DNA of 64,000 nucleotides from Liolophura sinensis (taxonomy: Eukaryota > Mollusca > Polyplacophora > Chitonida > Chitonidae), in contig NC_088295.1 in NCBI RefSeq assembly GCF_032854445.1, forward strand, positions 55,843,249 to 55,907,248, in the 5' to 3' direction. The notes beneath the pieces are model-generated. The model searched no databases and was not told the DNA's origin. It worked only from the letters and a program-made list of their open reading frames with translations. The position numbers and the translations under genes are program-made. Within the stretch, counting starts at the first letter, position 1. The number at the start of each line of letters is the position of its first letter. This document shows, in pieces, positions 11,791 through 24,069 of this stretch.

Positions 11791-12144
11791 GAATAGAATC
11801 TTTATTTTAAATTATAGAATGTGTGTGTTATATTTAACAGAACAATCTGCAGCAATAGCTGAATACATTCTAGCATCACTCAGACAACAGACTTGCTATT
11901 AAAATTAAGAGATGAATTTTTTGAGTAGTTTGAGGATTTTCAACCCCACATCTCTTATGAGGGTTAAGTATTGATTTATGAAGGCTTCAACGACTTGGCC
12001 TTTCAGGATTGCCTATAGGACTCATTTAACGAATGCAACAGCAATATTGAAATAATTGCCTGGGCTTTCATATATTTAATGACCAGTTGGCTGATTACCC
12101 ACATTTGCATTATTTTACGAAGGCTTATGTTTTTATTTGCTTGT

Positions 12145-12252
12145 GTTTTTACGCCATACTCAAGAATATTTTACTTATACGCCGGCCGCTAGCATTATGG
12201 TGGGAGGAAACCGGGCAGAGCCCGGGTGAAATCCACGACCATCCGCAGGTTG
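12145..12252 (-). mobile_element. SINE-1 fragment, second position (U1)
   Basis: Ortholog of the piece at 7341, shared by all units. Confidence 0.85.
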
Positions 12253-12546
12253 CGGCCAGGCACAAAGGCTTACATTCTGCATAGCATGGGCGGGATTGTG
12301 CTTAAAGCCTATTATAGAGAGACTTCACGAAATCAATAAACATACCTGCGGTGGTCAGAGAAACAGCTGTTCAAATATATGCGCAGAGATTATAAACTAA
12401 ATGATTTTTGTAATCATTTCATTTCAGCGATAGTTAAAACTCAGAACTTACTCATGACAGCCTTTTTCATTTTGGCTGTAAGACCTGACATTTCTTATCA
12501 AACCTAAATTCAGTTTATCTGCCTAGAATTCAAATAAAACAATATT

Positions 12547-12551
12547 AAAAA
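12547..12551 (-). terminator. Pol III terminator of CGG gene (U1)
   Basis: A five-A run on the plus strand (five T in the transcript) lies nine bases past the tRNA 3' end. Confidence 0.6.
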
Positions 12552-12559
12552 TAATAACT

Positions 12560-12631
12560 GGGCTTGTCCGGGAATTGAACCCGTGACCTCTCGCACCCGA
12601 AGCGAGAATCATACCCCTAGACCAACAAGCC
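12560..12631 (-). tRNA. tRNA-Pro(CGG), T-stem variant
   Basis: 72 nt. Acceptor GGCTTGT/ACAAGCC is complete and loop TTCGGGT gives CGG, which reads only CCG. A C-to-A change at base 48 makes an A-G mismatch in the first T-stem pair. The same variant is in the U2 copy at 17594, so it predates the U1/U2 duplication or was spread by conversion. Probably still foldable. Confidence 0.92.
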
Positions 12632-12652
12632 TCGGCGAACATACAGATGAAA

Positions 12653-12660
12653 GATATATT
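12653..12660 (-). promoter_or_regulatory. TATA-like element upstream of CGG gene
   Basis: GATATATT lies 22-29 bp beyond the 5' end of the minus-strand CGG gene and recurs before the CGG genes of U3, U4 and U7. Role inferred. Confidence 0.4.
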
Positions 12661-13549
12661 CATAAAAAAAGCGTTGACCAGTGAGATGTGGCGATATAGT
12701 ATCACGTGCTTCCTTCTGTACAAATGTTGTGATAGTATCATGACATTTATGTGCAGCTAGGCAGTCATGTATGTTGACGCTTGTCGTACTACTTACATAT
12801 TATATACCATGTCAAAAGACTGGAGTGTTTTGTATTGATCCGAAAAGAGCCTTAAACACACAGGAACAGCTTATCAGCCTGTTCCGACGTGAACGTATTA
12901 AATATTAAATAAAAATGTGATGTACTCGCACATGGTATAAGAATTACAGACCACATAAAACAAACTGCCAAAAATCATACGAAGGCATATATTTGTGAGA
13001 AATAAAATACTAATATCTAGGATGTTAATTATTTCTTTGAATTTGTAACCATTTACATGGTTTTTCTATCTCAGCAAACAGTGCACAGACAGCATTATCA
13101 CCTACACATGTCAATTGAGATACATTTTTATTTTTGATTCATGAAAATTTATAGCTAGCTTGGTAGGTATGGTTTAGATAGTGACTGAATTTAGACATGC
13201 TTTTTAATGATTTGAAAACTTTTGATTTCTTTTTTATGGTCTCTGTTATATTATTTCTTATTTCATATTCTTTCTTACCGGTGTTTGATGATAAAACCTA
13301 ACTTTATTTTGGCTATATATTTTGTGAATATTGACGTCTTGGACGTTCATTATCGTTGATGACTAGTATACTGGTACGAGTGTTTGTCACGATTTGCTAT
13401 CGTTCAGGGTTTTGAATTTGAAACCAGAAAAACATGATGGTATAATATTCAGCATTGTTCAGCTATATTCAGCTGTTCCACTGGGCTTTGTAAAGACAAT
13501 GTGTTTATTTCCAACAGGGACTGGTGATTGTAACTCCTGTAACCCGACG

Positions 13550-13665
13550 AAGTATGTATGTTTGGTGTTTGAGGGTCGTACTTAACAATTTTCCTCACAC
13601 GACGACGGCCTCGGGCAGAGTATCTATGTATGTATTATACTTGGGGTTTGACGATACCTGACAGT
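13550..13665 (-). mobile_element. SINE-2-like tail pair (U1)
   Basis: Two head-to-tail stretches resembling the SINE-2 3' end on the minus strand (GGTGTTTGAGGGTCGTACTT with ACACGACGAC, then CTTGGGGTTTGACG). The same pair is at about 8195, 18633, 23708, 28894, 34288, 40945 and 49345. They are diverged and carry no head. Confidence 0.6.
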
Positions 13666-13813
13666 GTAAGCTTGTTTTCACAGAATGGCTTTCCAAAGCC
13701 CAGTAGTTAGATTTGGAATATAAAGAATATATTCAAGTGCCATATTTTGAGTCAAAATTAACCACAATTTACGTATGGCGGTGTTATTGGAAGAATTTTA
13801 CCAGTGAATAATC

Positions 13814-13817
13814 AAAA
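13814..13817 (-). terminator. Pol III terminator of TGG gene (U1)
   Basis: AAAA on the plus strand, eight bases past the TGG 3' end. Confidence 0.5.
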
Positions 13818-13825
13818 TGTTCATC

Positions 13826-13897
13826 GGGCTCGTCCGGGAATTGAACCCGGGACCTCTCGCACCCAAAGCGAGAATCATACCTCTAGACCAACGAGCC
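13826..13897 (-). tRNA. tRNA-Pro(TGG)
   Basis: Identical to the TGG gene at 8474, with full stems and boxes. Confidence 0.97.
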
Positions 13898-13924
13898 ACT
13901 ATAAACGGCTTGTTAATGTCTGTA

Positions 13925-13933
13925 ATTATATAC
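13925..13933 (-). promoter_or_regulatory. TATA-like element upstream of TGG gene
   Basis: ATTATATAC (GTATATAAT on the minus strand) lies 28-36 bp beyond the 5' end of TGG and is kept in all array copies. Role inferred. Confidence 0.45.
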
Positions 13934-14875
13934 AGAAAATAATTAGTCACTAGTGTTCACTAATTTCATTTGTCCCACAAACACACTTATCGCATTACCA
14001 AGTCCCACATGAACATTGTTATATGTCACTTTACAGCGTTACCATACGTAAGATTACTCATTTTACACAACCATGGCTGGCCCCTGGTTTCACATTAAAC
14101 ATTGATTTTCTATATCGATCTAGTGATGTGTCACTTTTTACACATCCGTACATGAATATAGATTAAAGACAAGATATAACCCGATATAAGTATAACACTC
14201 AAGTTAAGCACTAAGTAATATCTTCTTCATAGGGTAGTCACGAGATACAAGTAGTTGAATGCAGTGCGAGTGTTATTCGAGGAACATATAACATTGTGTG
14301 TGGGGCAAATAACAAGCCGATCTATAAATGTTGGTGAACATATTGTACATGTAATGCACATAAAGTTCAACGATTTATCGATAATTCTTTATTTACCGCT
14401 ATTTACTTGCGACAGTAAATTTTGTCAGAACTAAGACTGAAGAATCTGGCTTCTATCTTGTCCACCATATAAATAGCAATTCAACAGATTTCTTTTATTA
14501 ATACTTACTTTATTAAATACTTAACACTGCCAACGTATCAAGAGTCGCATGTTAATCACTGACATATAAGATACATGTACATTTATATACAGACCGGTGT
14601 TGACATATGATAGGTTACATAGGACTTTTCTCCTTGGTTGAGTCGTATAAAATGACTTACGTAGGAACGTAGTGTACTTAGGTTTTGATGGGATTAATAA
14701 GACTAGTTAACTTTATTAAGTTGACACACTCGTGTAGAAATTGAGATTGTACAGTGACTTTATGGTTCTTTCCATCTTTATAGATATTTATAGTTCATAC
14801 TGAATTGTGCTCCAGTTAGACCTATATTGGAATAAAAACGATGAATAACAGGCAAGTTCAGTCCTTAACAAGTGT

Positions 14876-14947
14876 GGCTTGTTGGTCTAGTGGTATGATT
14901 CTCGCTTAGGGTGCGAGAGGTCCCGGGTTCAATTCCCGGACAAGCCC
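14876..14947 (+). tRNA. tRNA-Pro(AGG)
   Basis: Identical to the gene at 9528; anticodon AGG at 14908-14910. Opens U2. Confidence 0.97.
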
Positions 14948-15404
14948 GAATATTTTCTTTACTTTACACATACAGAACAGTTCGAAATGGGCACCTTAAT
15001 GTGGCAGTTGTCGTATAAGTGAAATATTCTTGAGTACGGAGTAAAACACCAATCAAATTGAATCAAAATCAAACCAAGGGTGGCTTTCATGAAGCATACT
15101 TTGAGATAAATAACCCTAGGTGCACTTCATATGTCTACAACATATACTGTCATGGTACTTAAGTGCTTACTTATAGCTGGGAGCAGGTTAATAAGCTAGC
15201 TGTACAACAAAAATTGGTCTGTGCGTATATATCCTAGCTACAGAGGTATGTGACAATCAATAAACAAATCTACGGCAACCTGACAGGTAACTGACGGACT
15301 CACAGGGTCAACGTGCACAGATCGGGATAGAACAACAGCTGTTAAAATATTACATGTATGTACAGAAATACCAGCATTCACTTCTCGTGTTTTTATTTCA
15401 TGAA

Positions 15405-15608
15405 TTATTTTGGCATCATTTTTATGTTTTCTTCTCCTTTAACAGTCTGCGCTTGACAAATAATCATACCAAACATTTTGCCCAGGTGCAAAATCCTCAT
15501 CAAGATAGAACTTCTCATTGGTGATTCGTAAAAACCATCTGTTTGCCTCCAATCATGTGATAATTCCAGCCTACGCAATATCAACTTACGTTGCTTTGTT
15601 TCAGACAA
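15405..15608 (-). other. Conserved unit segment with 67-codon open frame
   Basis: The minus strand reads without stop, with words ETKQRKLILRRLELS and GKMFGMIICQAQTVKGEEN. A similar frame is open at 25598-25801, but indels break it in other units. I do not recognise a family. The segment continues into the right arm of the inverted repeat at 6294-6499, so it is more likely a transposon remnant than a gene. Confidence 0.3.
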
Positions 15609-16690
15609 TTACATTCCCCGGTACAGTCGAGACAGGCTTGGGATATAAAGAAAACTATCAGACCATTGACGTGTGAGGCAGTTGTCAGCTCTTCACACAT
15701 GAATACAGCCTACAGAAAACATGTAGAATGATATAAATGTAGGCTCTGAGCTCTAAATAATCCACGCATTAGCTTTTTCTCGTGTGTGTAGTTAGGTGTG
15801 GTAGTCTGGAGGAATAGTTGAGGCATAAACTGGCATAAACTGGAAAGGTGAAAAACACCTTATGTCACCCGAATGTTATGTTTTCACTGAAAATGCAGCC
15901 GTGGAGTAAGCTACAATATGTAGAGCAAGAGGTAAGCCTATCTATAACTGGTAACAAACTACATACAATACGGTCCGTTTGTTAAACATAATTGTTTTAT
16001 TCACGGCTATATACTTCCAAGTAAATATGGGTAGCACTTAGAGTAAGCAGTCTTACTTCAGTTCTGTCTCTCAAGAGAACTATCTATTGTAGAGAGCAAT
16101 AGATCTCTTACCAGTTTTAGTGGTATCTTTATGTTATTAGCAATGTCTCATATAGAGTTACATGTTAATCTGTGTGATATTGCACTAATCTTCTGATGCT
16201 TGCATCATATTACTAACATAGGATCAGCGTGAGGTTGAGGTTTGAACGGATTAATGCCATCAGCCCATTTATTTTATCAGAAACATGCCTTCGTGGAATC
16301 GTAATTATGTCATGGTTTTAGATCTCATATCTCTTATGCGAGCTCAATGTCGATTTACGATAGATCCCCCTACCTGGTCTTAAGATCTTGGAATTGATTA
16401 TCGCTTTATAGCATATGTATTTTGTGTGAGATGTTTACCCATGTAAGAAGCATTTCTCTTGAGTGGCTAGGGGTTTTTATCCTATAGGGCACGTCACTGA
16501 CAACTTGGTATGTATCATATTTTTAGACCACATATTTTACCATGTCATTGGGACGTTACACTCATAAACTTAATCTGTTAACTTTAACACACAGTCTGTT
16601 GTCTGAATGATGCTACACTGTATTCTGGTATCTTTACATAGTATTTTGTCATATCCAACATAAAATCCTGTTGATCATATAGAATCGTTA

Positions 16691-16840
16691 TTCATTTATT
16701 TGATTGTTGTTTTAGGCCATACTCAGGAATTATTCACTTATACGGCGGCGGCCAGGATTATGATGGGAGGAAACCGGACACAGCCCGGATAAAACCTACG
16801 ACTATCCGTAGGTTGCCGCAAAACCTTCCTCCGTCGACCG
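16691..16840 (-). mobile_element. SINE-1 fragment, first position (U2)
   Basis: Ortholog of 11641-11790. Confidence 0.85.
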
Positions 16841-17194
16841 AATAGAATCTTTATGTTGAATTAATGGAATGTGTGTGTTATATTTGACAGAACAATCCGC
16901 AGCAATAGCTGAATACATTCTAGCGTCACTCAGACAACAGACTTGCTATTAAAATTAAGAGATGAATTTTTGAGTAGTGTGAGGGATTTATAGTCTCACA
17001 TCTCTTATGAGGGTCAAGTATCGATTTACGAAGGCTTCAACGACTTGGCCTTTCAGGATTGCCTATAGGACTCATTTAACGAATACAACAGCGATATTGA
17101 GATAATTGCCTGGGTTTTCATATATTTAATGACCAATTGGCTGATTACCCACATTTGCATTATTTTACGAAGGCTTATGTTTTTAATTGATTGG

Positions 17195-17296
17195 GTTTTT
17201 ACGCCATACTCAAGAATATTTTACTTATACGCCGGCCGCCAGCATTATCGTGGGAGGAAACAAGGTAGAACCTGGTTAAAAACCCACGACCATCCG
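17195..17296 (-). mobile_element. SINE-1 fragment, second position (U2)
   Basis: Ortholog of 12145-12252 with a short internal deletion (CCTGGTTAAAAACCC) shared with U5 at 32850. Confidence 0.85.
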
Positions 17297-17593
17297 AGAA
17301 GGCTTACATTCTGCATAACATGGGAGGGATTGTGCTTAAAGCCTATTGTATAGAGACTTCACGAAATCAATAAACATACCTGCGGTGGTCAGAGAAACAG
17401 CTGTTCAAATATATGCGCAGAGATTATAAACTAACTGATTTTTGTAATCATTTCATTTCAGTAATAGTTAAAACTCAGAACTTACTCATGACAGCCTTTT
17501 TCATTTTGGCTGTAAGACCTGGCATTTATTATTAAAACTAAATTCAGTTTATCTGCCTAGAATTCAAATAAAACAATATTGAAAATAAAGTCT

Positions 17594-17665
17594 GGGCTTG
17601 TCCGGGAATTGAACCCGTGACCTCTCGCACCCGAAGCGAGAATCATACCCCCAGACCAACAAGCC
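17594..17665 (-). tRNA. tRNA-Pro(CGG), probably impaired
   Basis: It carries the T-stem A-G mismatch seen at 12560 and also A14 to G (plus-strand CCCCCAGACC instead of CCCCTAGACC). A14 normally makes the reverse-Hoogsteen pair with U8, so the tertiary core and the A box are both affected. The rest is intact. Confidence 0.85.
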
Positions 17666-18914
17666 TCAATGAAGATAATAATGAGAGACATGTTCATAAA
17701 AGTGTGTTGAACAGTTAGGTGTGGCGATATAGTATTACGTGATTGCTTTTGTACAAATGTTTTGATAGTGTCATGACATTTATGTGCAGCTAGGCAGGCA
17801 TGTATGTTGACGCTTGTCGTACTATTTACATATTATATACCATGTCAAAAGACTGGAGTGTTTTGTATTGATCCGAAAAGAGCATTAAACACACAGGAAC
17901 AGTTTATCAGACTGTTCCGCCTTAAAAATATTAAATATTAAACAAAAACGTGATGTACTCGCACACGATTATAAGAATTACAGGCCATATAAAACAAACC
18001 TGAAAATCACACATAGGCATATATTTGTGAGAACTAAAATACTAATACCTAGGATATTAATCCTTTCTTTGAATTTGTAACCATTTACATTTGTTTTAGT
18101 ATTTTCTATCTCAGCAAACAGTGCAAAGACACCATTATCATCTACACAGGTCAACTGAGATACATTTTTAATTTTGATTCATGAAAATTTATAGCTAGCT
18201 TGGTATATATGGTTTAGATAGTGACTGAATTTAGACATGCTTTTTTAATGATTTGAAAACTCCTGACTTCTTTTTTATGGTCTCTGTTATATTATTTCTT
18301 ATTTCATATTCTTTCTTACCAGTGTTTGATGATAAAACCTAACTTTATGTTGGCTGTTCATTTTGTGAATAATGACGTATTGGACGTCCATAATCGTTGA
18401 TGACTAGTATACCGGCACGTTTGTTTGTCACGATTTGCTATCGTTCAGGGTTTTGAATTTTAAATCAGAAAAACATGATGGTATAATATTCAGCACTTGT
18501 TGAAACTTTCGGTGATTATTCTAAATTGCTAGGTGCAATATCCACCATGATGAAACTATTCCACTGGGCTTTGCAAAGACAATATGTTTATTTCCAACAG
18601 GGACTTGTGATTGTAACTCCTGTAACCCGACGAAGTATGTATGTTTGGGGTTTGAGGGTCGTACTTCACAATTTTCGTCACACGACGACGACGACCTCGG
18701 GCAGAGTATCTATGTATGTATTACACTTGGGGTTTGACGATTCCTGACAGTGTAAGCTTGCTTTCACAGAATGGCTTTCCCAAGCCCAGTACTCAGATTT
18801 GGAATATAAAGAATATATTCATGTGCCATATTTTGAGTCAAAATGTGTATGTAAATTAACCACAATTTACATATAGAGGTGTTGTTAAAATAATTTAACC
18901 AGTAAAGAATCAAA

Positions 18915-18986
18915 AGCTTTGTCCGGGAATTGAACCCGGGACCTCTCGCACCCAAAGCGAGAATCATACCTCTAGACCAACGAGCC
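18915..18986 (-). pseudogene. tRNA-Pro(TGG) pseudogene
   Basis: The 3' acceptor strand reads ACAAAGC instead of ACGAGCC, giving mismatches at three of seven acceptor pairs, and the discriminator is T. The 5' half, anticodon and T arm are intact, so it might be transcribed but should not mature or be charged. Confidence 0.85.
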
Positions 18987-19629
18987 ATTATAAACGTCCT
19001 GTTAATGTCTGTAATTATATACAGCAAATTGATAGTGAATAGTGTTCACTAAGTTCATTGTCCCACAAACACATTTATCGCAATACCAAGCGCCACACAT
19101 GAACATTGTTATATGTCACTTTACAGCGTACATCATATATAAAATTACTCATTTTACACAACCATGGCTAGCCACTGATTTCACATTAAACCTTTGTTTT
19201 CTATATCGATCTAGTGATGTGTCAGACTTTTTACACATCCGTACATGAATATAGATTAAAGACAAGATAACCTGTTATAGGTATAACACTCAAGTTAAGC
19301 ACCAAATAAGACGGTCTTCATGTATTTAATTAGGACAGTCACGAGATACATGTATTTGAAAACAGTGGCTGTATTATTCGAGGAACATATAACATTACGT
19401 CTGGGGCAAATGACAAGCCGATCTATAAATGTTGGTGAACATATTGTACATGTAATGCACATAAGGTTCAACGATTTATCGATAATTCTTTATTTACCGC
19501 TATTTACTAACGAGAGTAAATTTTGTCAGAACTAAGACTAAAGAATCTGGCTTCTATCTTGTCCACCATATAAATAGCAACTGGAATAAAAACGATGAAT
19601 AACAGGCAAGTTCAGTCCTGAACACGTGT

Positions 19630-19700
19630 GGCTTGTTGGTCTAGTGGTATGATTCTCGCTTAGGTGCGAGAGGTCCCGGGTTCAATTCCCGGACAAGCCC
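19630..19700 (+). pseudogene. tRNA-Pro(AGG) with 6-nt anticodon loop
   Basis: One G is missing, so the loop reads TTAGGT (6 nt) and the gene is 71 nt. All stems and both boxes are perfect. It is the only AGG copy in the window that differs. Its upstream flank is also cut to about 50 bp by a deletion at 19579. Likely non-decoding, although a base-calling error in a G run is possible. Confidence 0.8.
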
Positions 19701-21182
19701 GAATATTTTCTCTACTTTACACATACAGAACAGTTTCTATTCGAAATGGGCACCTTAATGTGGCAGTTGTCGTATAAGTGAAATATTCTTGAGTACGGAG
19801 TAAAACACCAATCAAAATCAAACCAAGGGTGGCTTTCATGAAGCATACTTTGAGATAACTAACCCTAGGTGCACTTCATATGTCTACAACATATACTGTC
19901 ATGGTACTTAAGTGCTTACTTATAGCTGTGAGCAGGTTAATAAGCTAGCTGTACAACAAAAATTGGTCTGTGCGTATATATCCTAGCTACAGAGGTATGT
20001 CACAATCAATAAACAAATCTACGGCAACCTGACAGATAATAGACGGACTCATCAGGTCAACGTGCAAAGATCGGGATAGAACAACAGCTGAAATATTACA
20101 TGTATGTACAGAAATACCAACTTACATTTCTCATGTTTTTATTTCATGAATTATTTTGGCATCTTTTTTATGTTTTCTTCTCCTTTAAGAGTCTGCGCTT
20201 GAGAAATAATCATACCAAACATTTTGCCCAGGTGCAAAATCCTCATCAAGATAGAACTTCTCTTTGGTTATTTGTAAAAACCATATGTTTGACTCCAATC
20301 CTGTGATAATTCCAGCCTACTCAGTATCAACTTACAATGCTTTGTTTCAGACAATTACATTCCCCGGTACAGTCGCGACAGGCTTGGGATATAAAGAAAA
20401 CTATCAGACCATTGACGTGTGAGGCAGTTGTCAGCTCTTCACACATGAATACAGGCTACAGAAAACATGTAGAATGATGTAAATGTAGGCTCTGAGCTCT
20501 AAATAATCCACGCATTAGCTATTTCTCGTGTGTCTAGTTAGGTGTGGTGGTCTGGAGGAATAGTTGAGCCATAAACTGGCATAAACTGGAAAGGTGAAAA
20601 ACACCTTATGTCACCCGAATGTTATGTTTTCAGTAAAAATGCAGCCGTGGAGTAAGCTACAATATGTAAAGCAAGGGACAAGCCTATCTATAACTGGTAA
20701 CAAACTACATACAATACGGTCCGTTTGTTAAACATAATTGTTTTATTCACGGCTATATACATCCAAGTAAATATAGCTAGCACCTAGAGTAAGCAGTCTT
20801 ACTTCAATTCTGTCTCCCACAGAACTATCTACATGTATTGTAGAGAGCAATAAATCTCTTACCAGTTTTAGTGGTGTCTTTATGTTGTTAGCAATGCCAG
20901 CGTGTCTCATATAGAGTTACATGTTAATCTGTGTGATATTGCACTAATCTTCTGATGCTTGCATTATATTACTAACAAAGGATCAGCGTGAGGTTGAGGT
21001 TTGAACGGATTAATGTCATCAGCCCATTTATTTTATCAGAAACATACTTTCGTGGAATCGCAATTATGTCATGATTTTAGATTGTTATATTTATAGGTGT
21101 TTATAGCTCACATTTTATTGTGGTCCATTGATATTCTTTACTGCAATAAAAGCGATAATAACGGAGAAAGTAATTTGGTAAA

Positions 21183-21224
21183 CGCTTTCGCTGCGAGAGA
21201 TCTCGGGTTCAATTCCCGGCCAAC
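21183..21224 (+). pseudogene. AGG-type tRNA relic (U3)
   Basis: Ortholog of 11053-11094, with CTGCGAGAGATCTCGGGTTC; no 5' half. Confidence 0.85.
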
Positions 21225-21769
21225 TATATCCGCTTTTGTTTACAGCCTGCATTTTTGTGAGGCGTTTACACATACAGAACAGTTTCTATTGGACGAGAAG
21301 AGGTTCCTATCCTAGGAAAGATCACATCCAACATAGTATACATCTTTCATATAGACCAAACATTTTACTGTATCGCTGAGACGAAAGATTGAGGGTTTTA
21401 GTCTCATATCTCTTATGTGAGCTCAATGTCGATTTAAAATAGCTCACCCGACCTGGTCTTAAGATCTTGAGATCAATTATCGGTTTACAGCATTTGTATT
21501 TTTTGTAAGATGTTCACCCATAGAAGAAGCCTTTGTATTGGGTGGCTAGGGGTTTTTATCCTATAGGGCACGTCACAGACAAATTTTATTTATCATATTT
21601 TATAGACCACATATTTTACCATGTCATTGGGACGTTACACTCAAAAACTTAATATGTTAACTTTAACACAAAGTCTGTTGCCTGAATGATGCTAGAATGT
21701 ATTCTGGTATCTTACATAATATTTTGTCATATCCAACACAAAATCCTGTTGGTCAGATGGAATCGTTAT

Positions 21770-21918
21770 TTATTTATTTGATTGTTGTTTTAAGCCATAC
21801 TCAGGAATTATTCATTTATACGACGGCGGCCAGGATTATGATGGGAGGAAACCGGACATAGCCTGGATGAAACCCACGACCATCCGCAGGTTGCTGTAAG
21901 ACCTTTCTCCGTCGACCG
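21770..21918 (-). mobile_element. SINE-1 fragment, first position (U3)
   Basis: Ortholog of 11641-11790. Confidence 0.85.
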
Positions 21919-22271
21919 AATAGAATCTTTATTTTAAATTATAGAATGTGTGTGTTATATTTTACAGAACAATCTGGAGCAATAGCTGAATACATTCTAG
22001 CATCACTCAGACAACAGACTTGTTATTAAAATTAAAAGATTCATTTTTTGAGTAGTTTGAGGGATTTATAACCTCACATCTCTTACGAGGGTCAAGTATC
22101 GATTTACGAAGGCTTCAACGACTTGGCCTTTGAGGATGGCCTATAGGGCTCATTTAACGAATGCAACAGCGATACTGACATAATTGCCTGGGTTTTTATA
22201 TATTTAATGACCAATTGGCTGATTACCCACATTTGCATTAGTTTATAAAGGCTTATGTTTCTATTTGATTG

Positions 22272-22380
22272 GGTTTTTACGCCATACTCAAGAATATTTT
22301 ACTTATACGCCGGCCGCCAGCATTATGGTGGGAGGAAACCGGGCAGAACCCGGGGGAAACCCACGACCATCCGCAGGTTG
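22272..22380 (-). mobile_element. SINE-1 fragment, second position (U3)
   Basis: Ortholog of 12145-12252; closest of the set to the SINE-1 consensus (GGGCAGAACCCGGGGGAAAC). Confidence 0.85.
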
Positions 22381-22687
22381 TGGTCAGGCACAAAGGCTTA
22401 CATTCTGCATAACATGGGCGGGATTGTGCTTAAAGCCTATTATAGAGAGACTTCACGAAATCGATAAACATACCTGCGCCGGTCAGAGAAACAGCTGTTC
22501 AAATATATGCGCAGAGATTATAAACTAACTGATTTTTGTAATCATTTCATTTCAGCGATAGTTAAAACTCAGAACTTACTCATGACAGCCTTTTTCATTT
22601 TGGCTGTAAGACCTGGCATTTATTATCAAAACTAAATTCAGTTTATCTGCCTAGAATTCAAATAAAACAATATTGAAAATAAAAAGT

Positions 22688-22759
22688 GGGCTTGTCCGGG
22701 AATTGAACCCGGGACCTCTCGCACCCGAAGCGAGAATCATACCCCTAGACCAACAAGCC
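22688..22759 (-). tRNA. tRNA-Pro(CGG)
   Basis: Consensus CGG gene: all stems paired, C at base 48, A14 present, loop TTCGGGT. Confidence 0.97.
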
Positions 22760-23997
22760 TCGGTGAGAATAGGATGAAAGATATATTCATAAAAAAACGT
22801 TGGCTGGTGAGGTGTGGCGCTATGTTCATATATTATGTATTTATATGTTTATATTTATGTTCATATATTATGTGACATATATGCCTGCTAGGCAGTCATG
22901 TATCTTGACGCTTATCGTACTACTTACATATTATATACCATGTCAAAAGACTGGTGTGTTTTGTATTGATCCGAAAACAGCCTTAAACACATAGGGACAG
23001 TTTATCAGCCTGTTCCGTCTTGAATGTATTAAATGTTAAATAAAAATGTGGTGTACTCGCACACGGGATAAGAATTACAGACCTCATAAAACAAACTGCC
23101 AAAAATCACATATAGGCAAAATATTTGTGAGAAATAAAATTCTAATATCTAGGATGTTAATTCTTTCATTGACTGGTGTAACCATTTACATTTGTTTTGG
23201 TATTTTTTTATCTCAACAAACAGTGCACAGCATTATCACCTACACAGGTCAACTGAGATACACTTTTAATTTTGATTCATGAAAATTTATAGCTAGCTTG
23301 GTATACATGGTTTAGATAGTGACTGAATTCAGACATGCCTTTTAAATCATTTGAAAACCCTTGACTTCTTTTTTATGGTCTCTGTTATATTATTTCTTAT
23401 TTCATATTCTTACCGGTGTTTGATGATAAAACCTAACTTTATGTTGGCTATTCATTTTGTGAATATTGACGTACTGGACGTTTATTATCGTTGATGACTA
23501 GTATACAGGCACGTTTGTTTGTCAGGGTTTTGAATTCGAAAAATGAAAAACATGATGGTATAATATTCAGCACTTGTTAAAGCTTACGGGGAATATTCTA
23601 AATTCTTAGATGCAATATCCACCATGATGAAACTGTTCCACTGGGCTTTGCAAAGACAATATGTTTATTTCCAACAGGGACTTGTGATTGTAACTCCTGT
23701 AACCCGACGAAGTATGTATGTTTGGGGTTTGAGGGTCGTACGTCACAATTTTCGTCACACGACGACGACCTCGGGCAGAGTATCTATGTATGTATTATAC
23801 TTGGGGTTTGACGATCCCTGACAGTGTAAGCTTGCTTTCACAGAATGGCTTTACCAAGCCCAGTACTCAGATTTGGAATATAAAGAATATATTCATGTGC
23901 CATATTTGGAGTCAAAATGTGAATGTAAATTAACCACAATTTACATATGGAGGTGTTATTGAAAAAATTTTACCAGTGAATAATCAAAATGTTTATC

Positions 23998-24069
23998 GGG
24001 CTCGTCCGGGAATTGAACCCGGGACCTCTCGCACCCAAAGCGAGAATCATACCTCTAGACCAACGAGCC
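23998..24069 (-). tRNA. tRNA-Pro(TGG)
   Basis: Identical to the gene at 8474. Confidence 0.97.

Larger units (their letters stand above)
9528..14875. repeat. Array unit U1 (reference, 5,348 bp)
   Basis: This is the most complete unit. Order: AGG gene 9528 (+); SINE-1 tail 9661; conserved AATCCTCATCAAGATAGAAC block near 10148; upstream-like block plus AGG relic 11053; SINE-1 piece 11641; SINE-1 piece 12145; CGG gene 12560 (-); SINE-2-like 3' ends 13550-13665; TGG gene 13826 (-); then the AGG upstream region. Units U1-U5 are collinear with small indels. Confidence 0.92.
14876..19629. repeat. Array unit U2 (4,754 bp)
   Basis: Same order as U1. It lacks the AGG relic: at about 16322 the flank jumps from GTTTTAGAT to CTCATATCTC. 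The CGG gene has two lesions, the TGG gene is dead, and about 400 bp before the next AGG are deleted. Confidence 0.9.
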
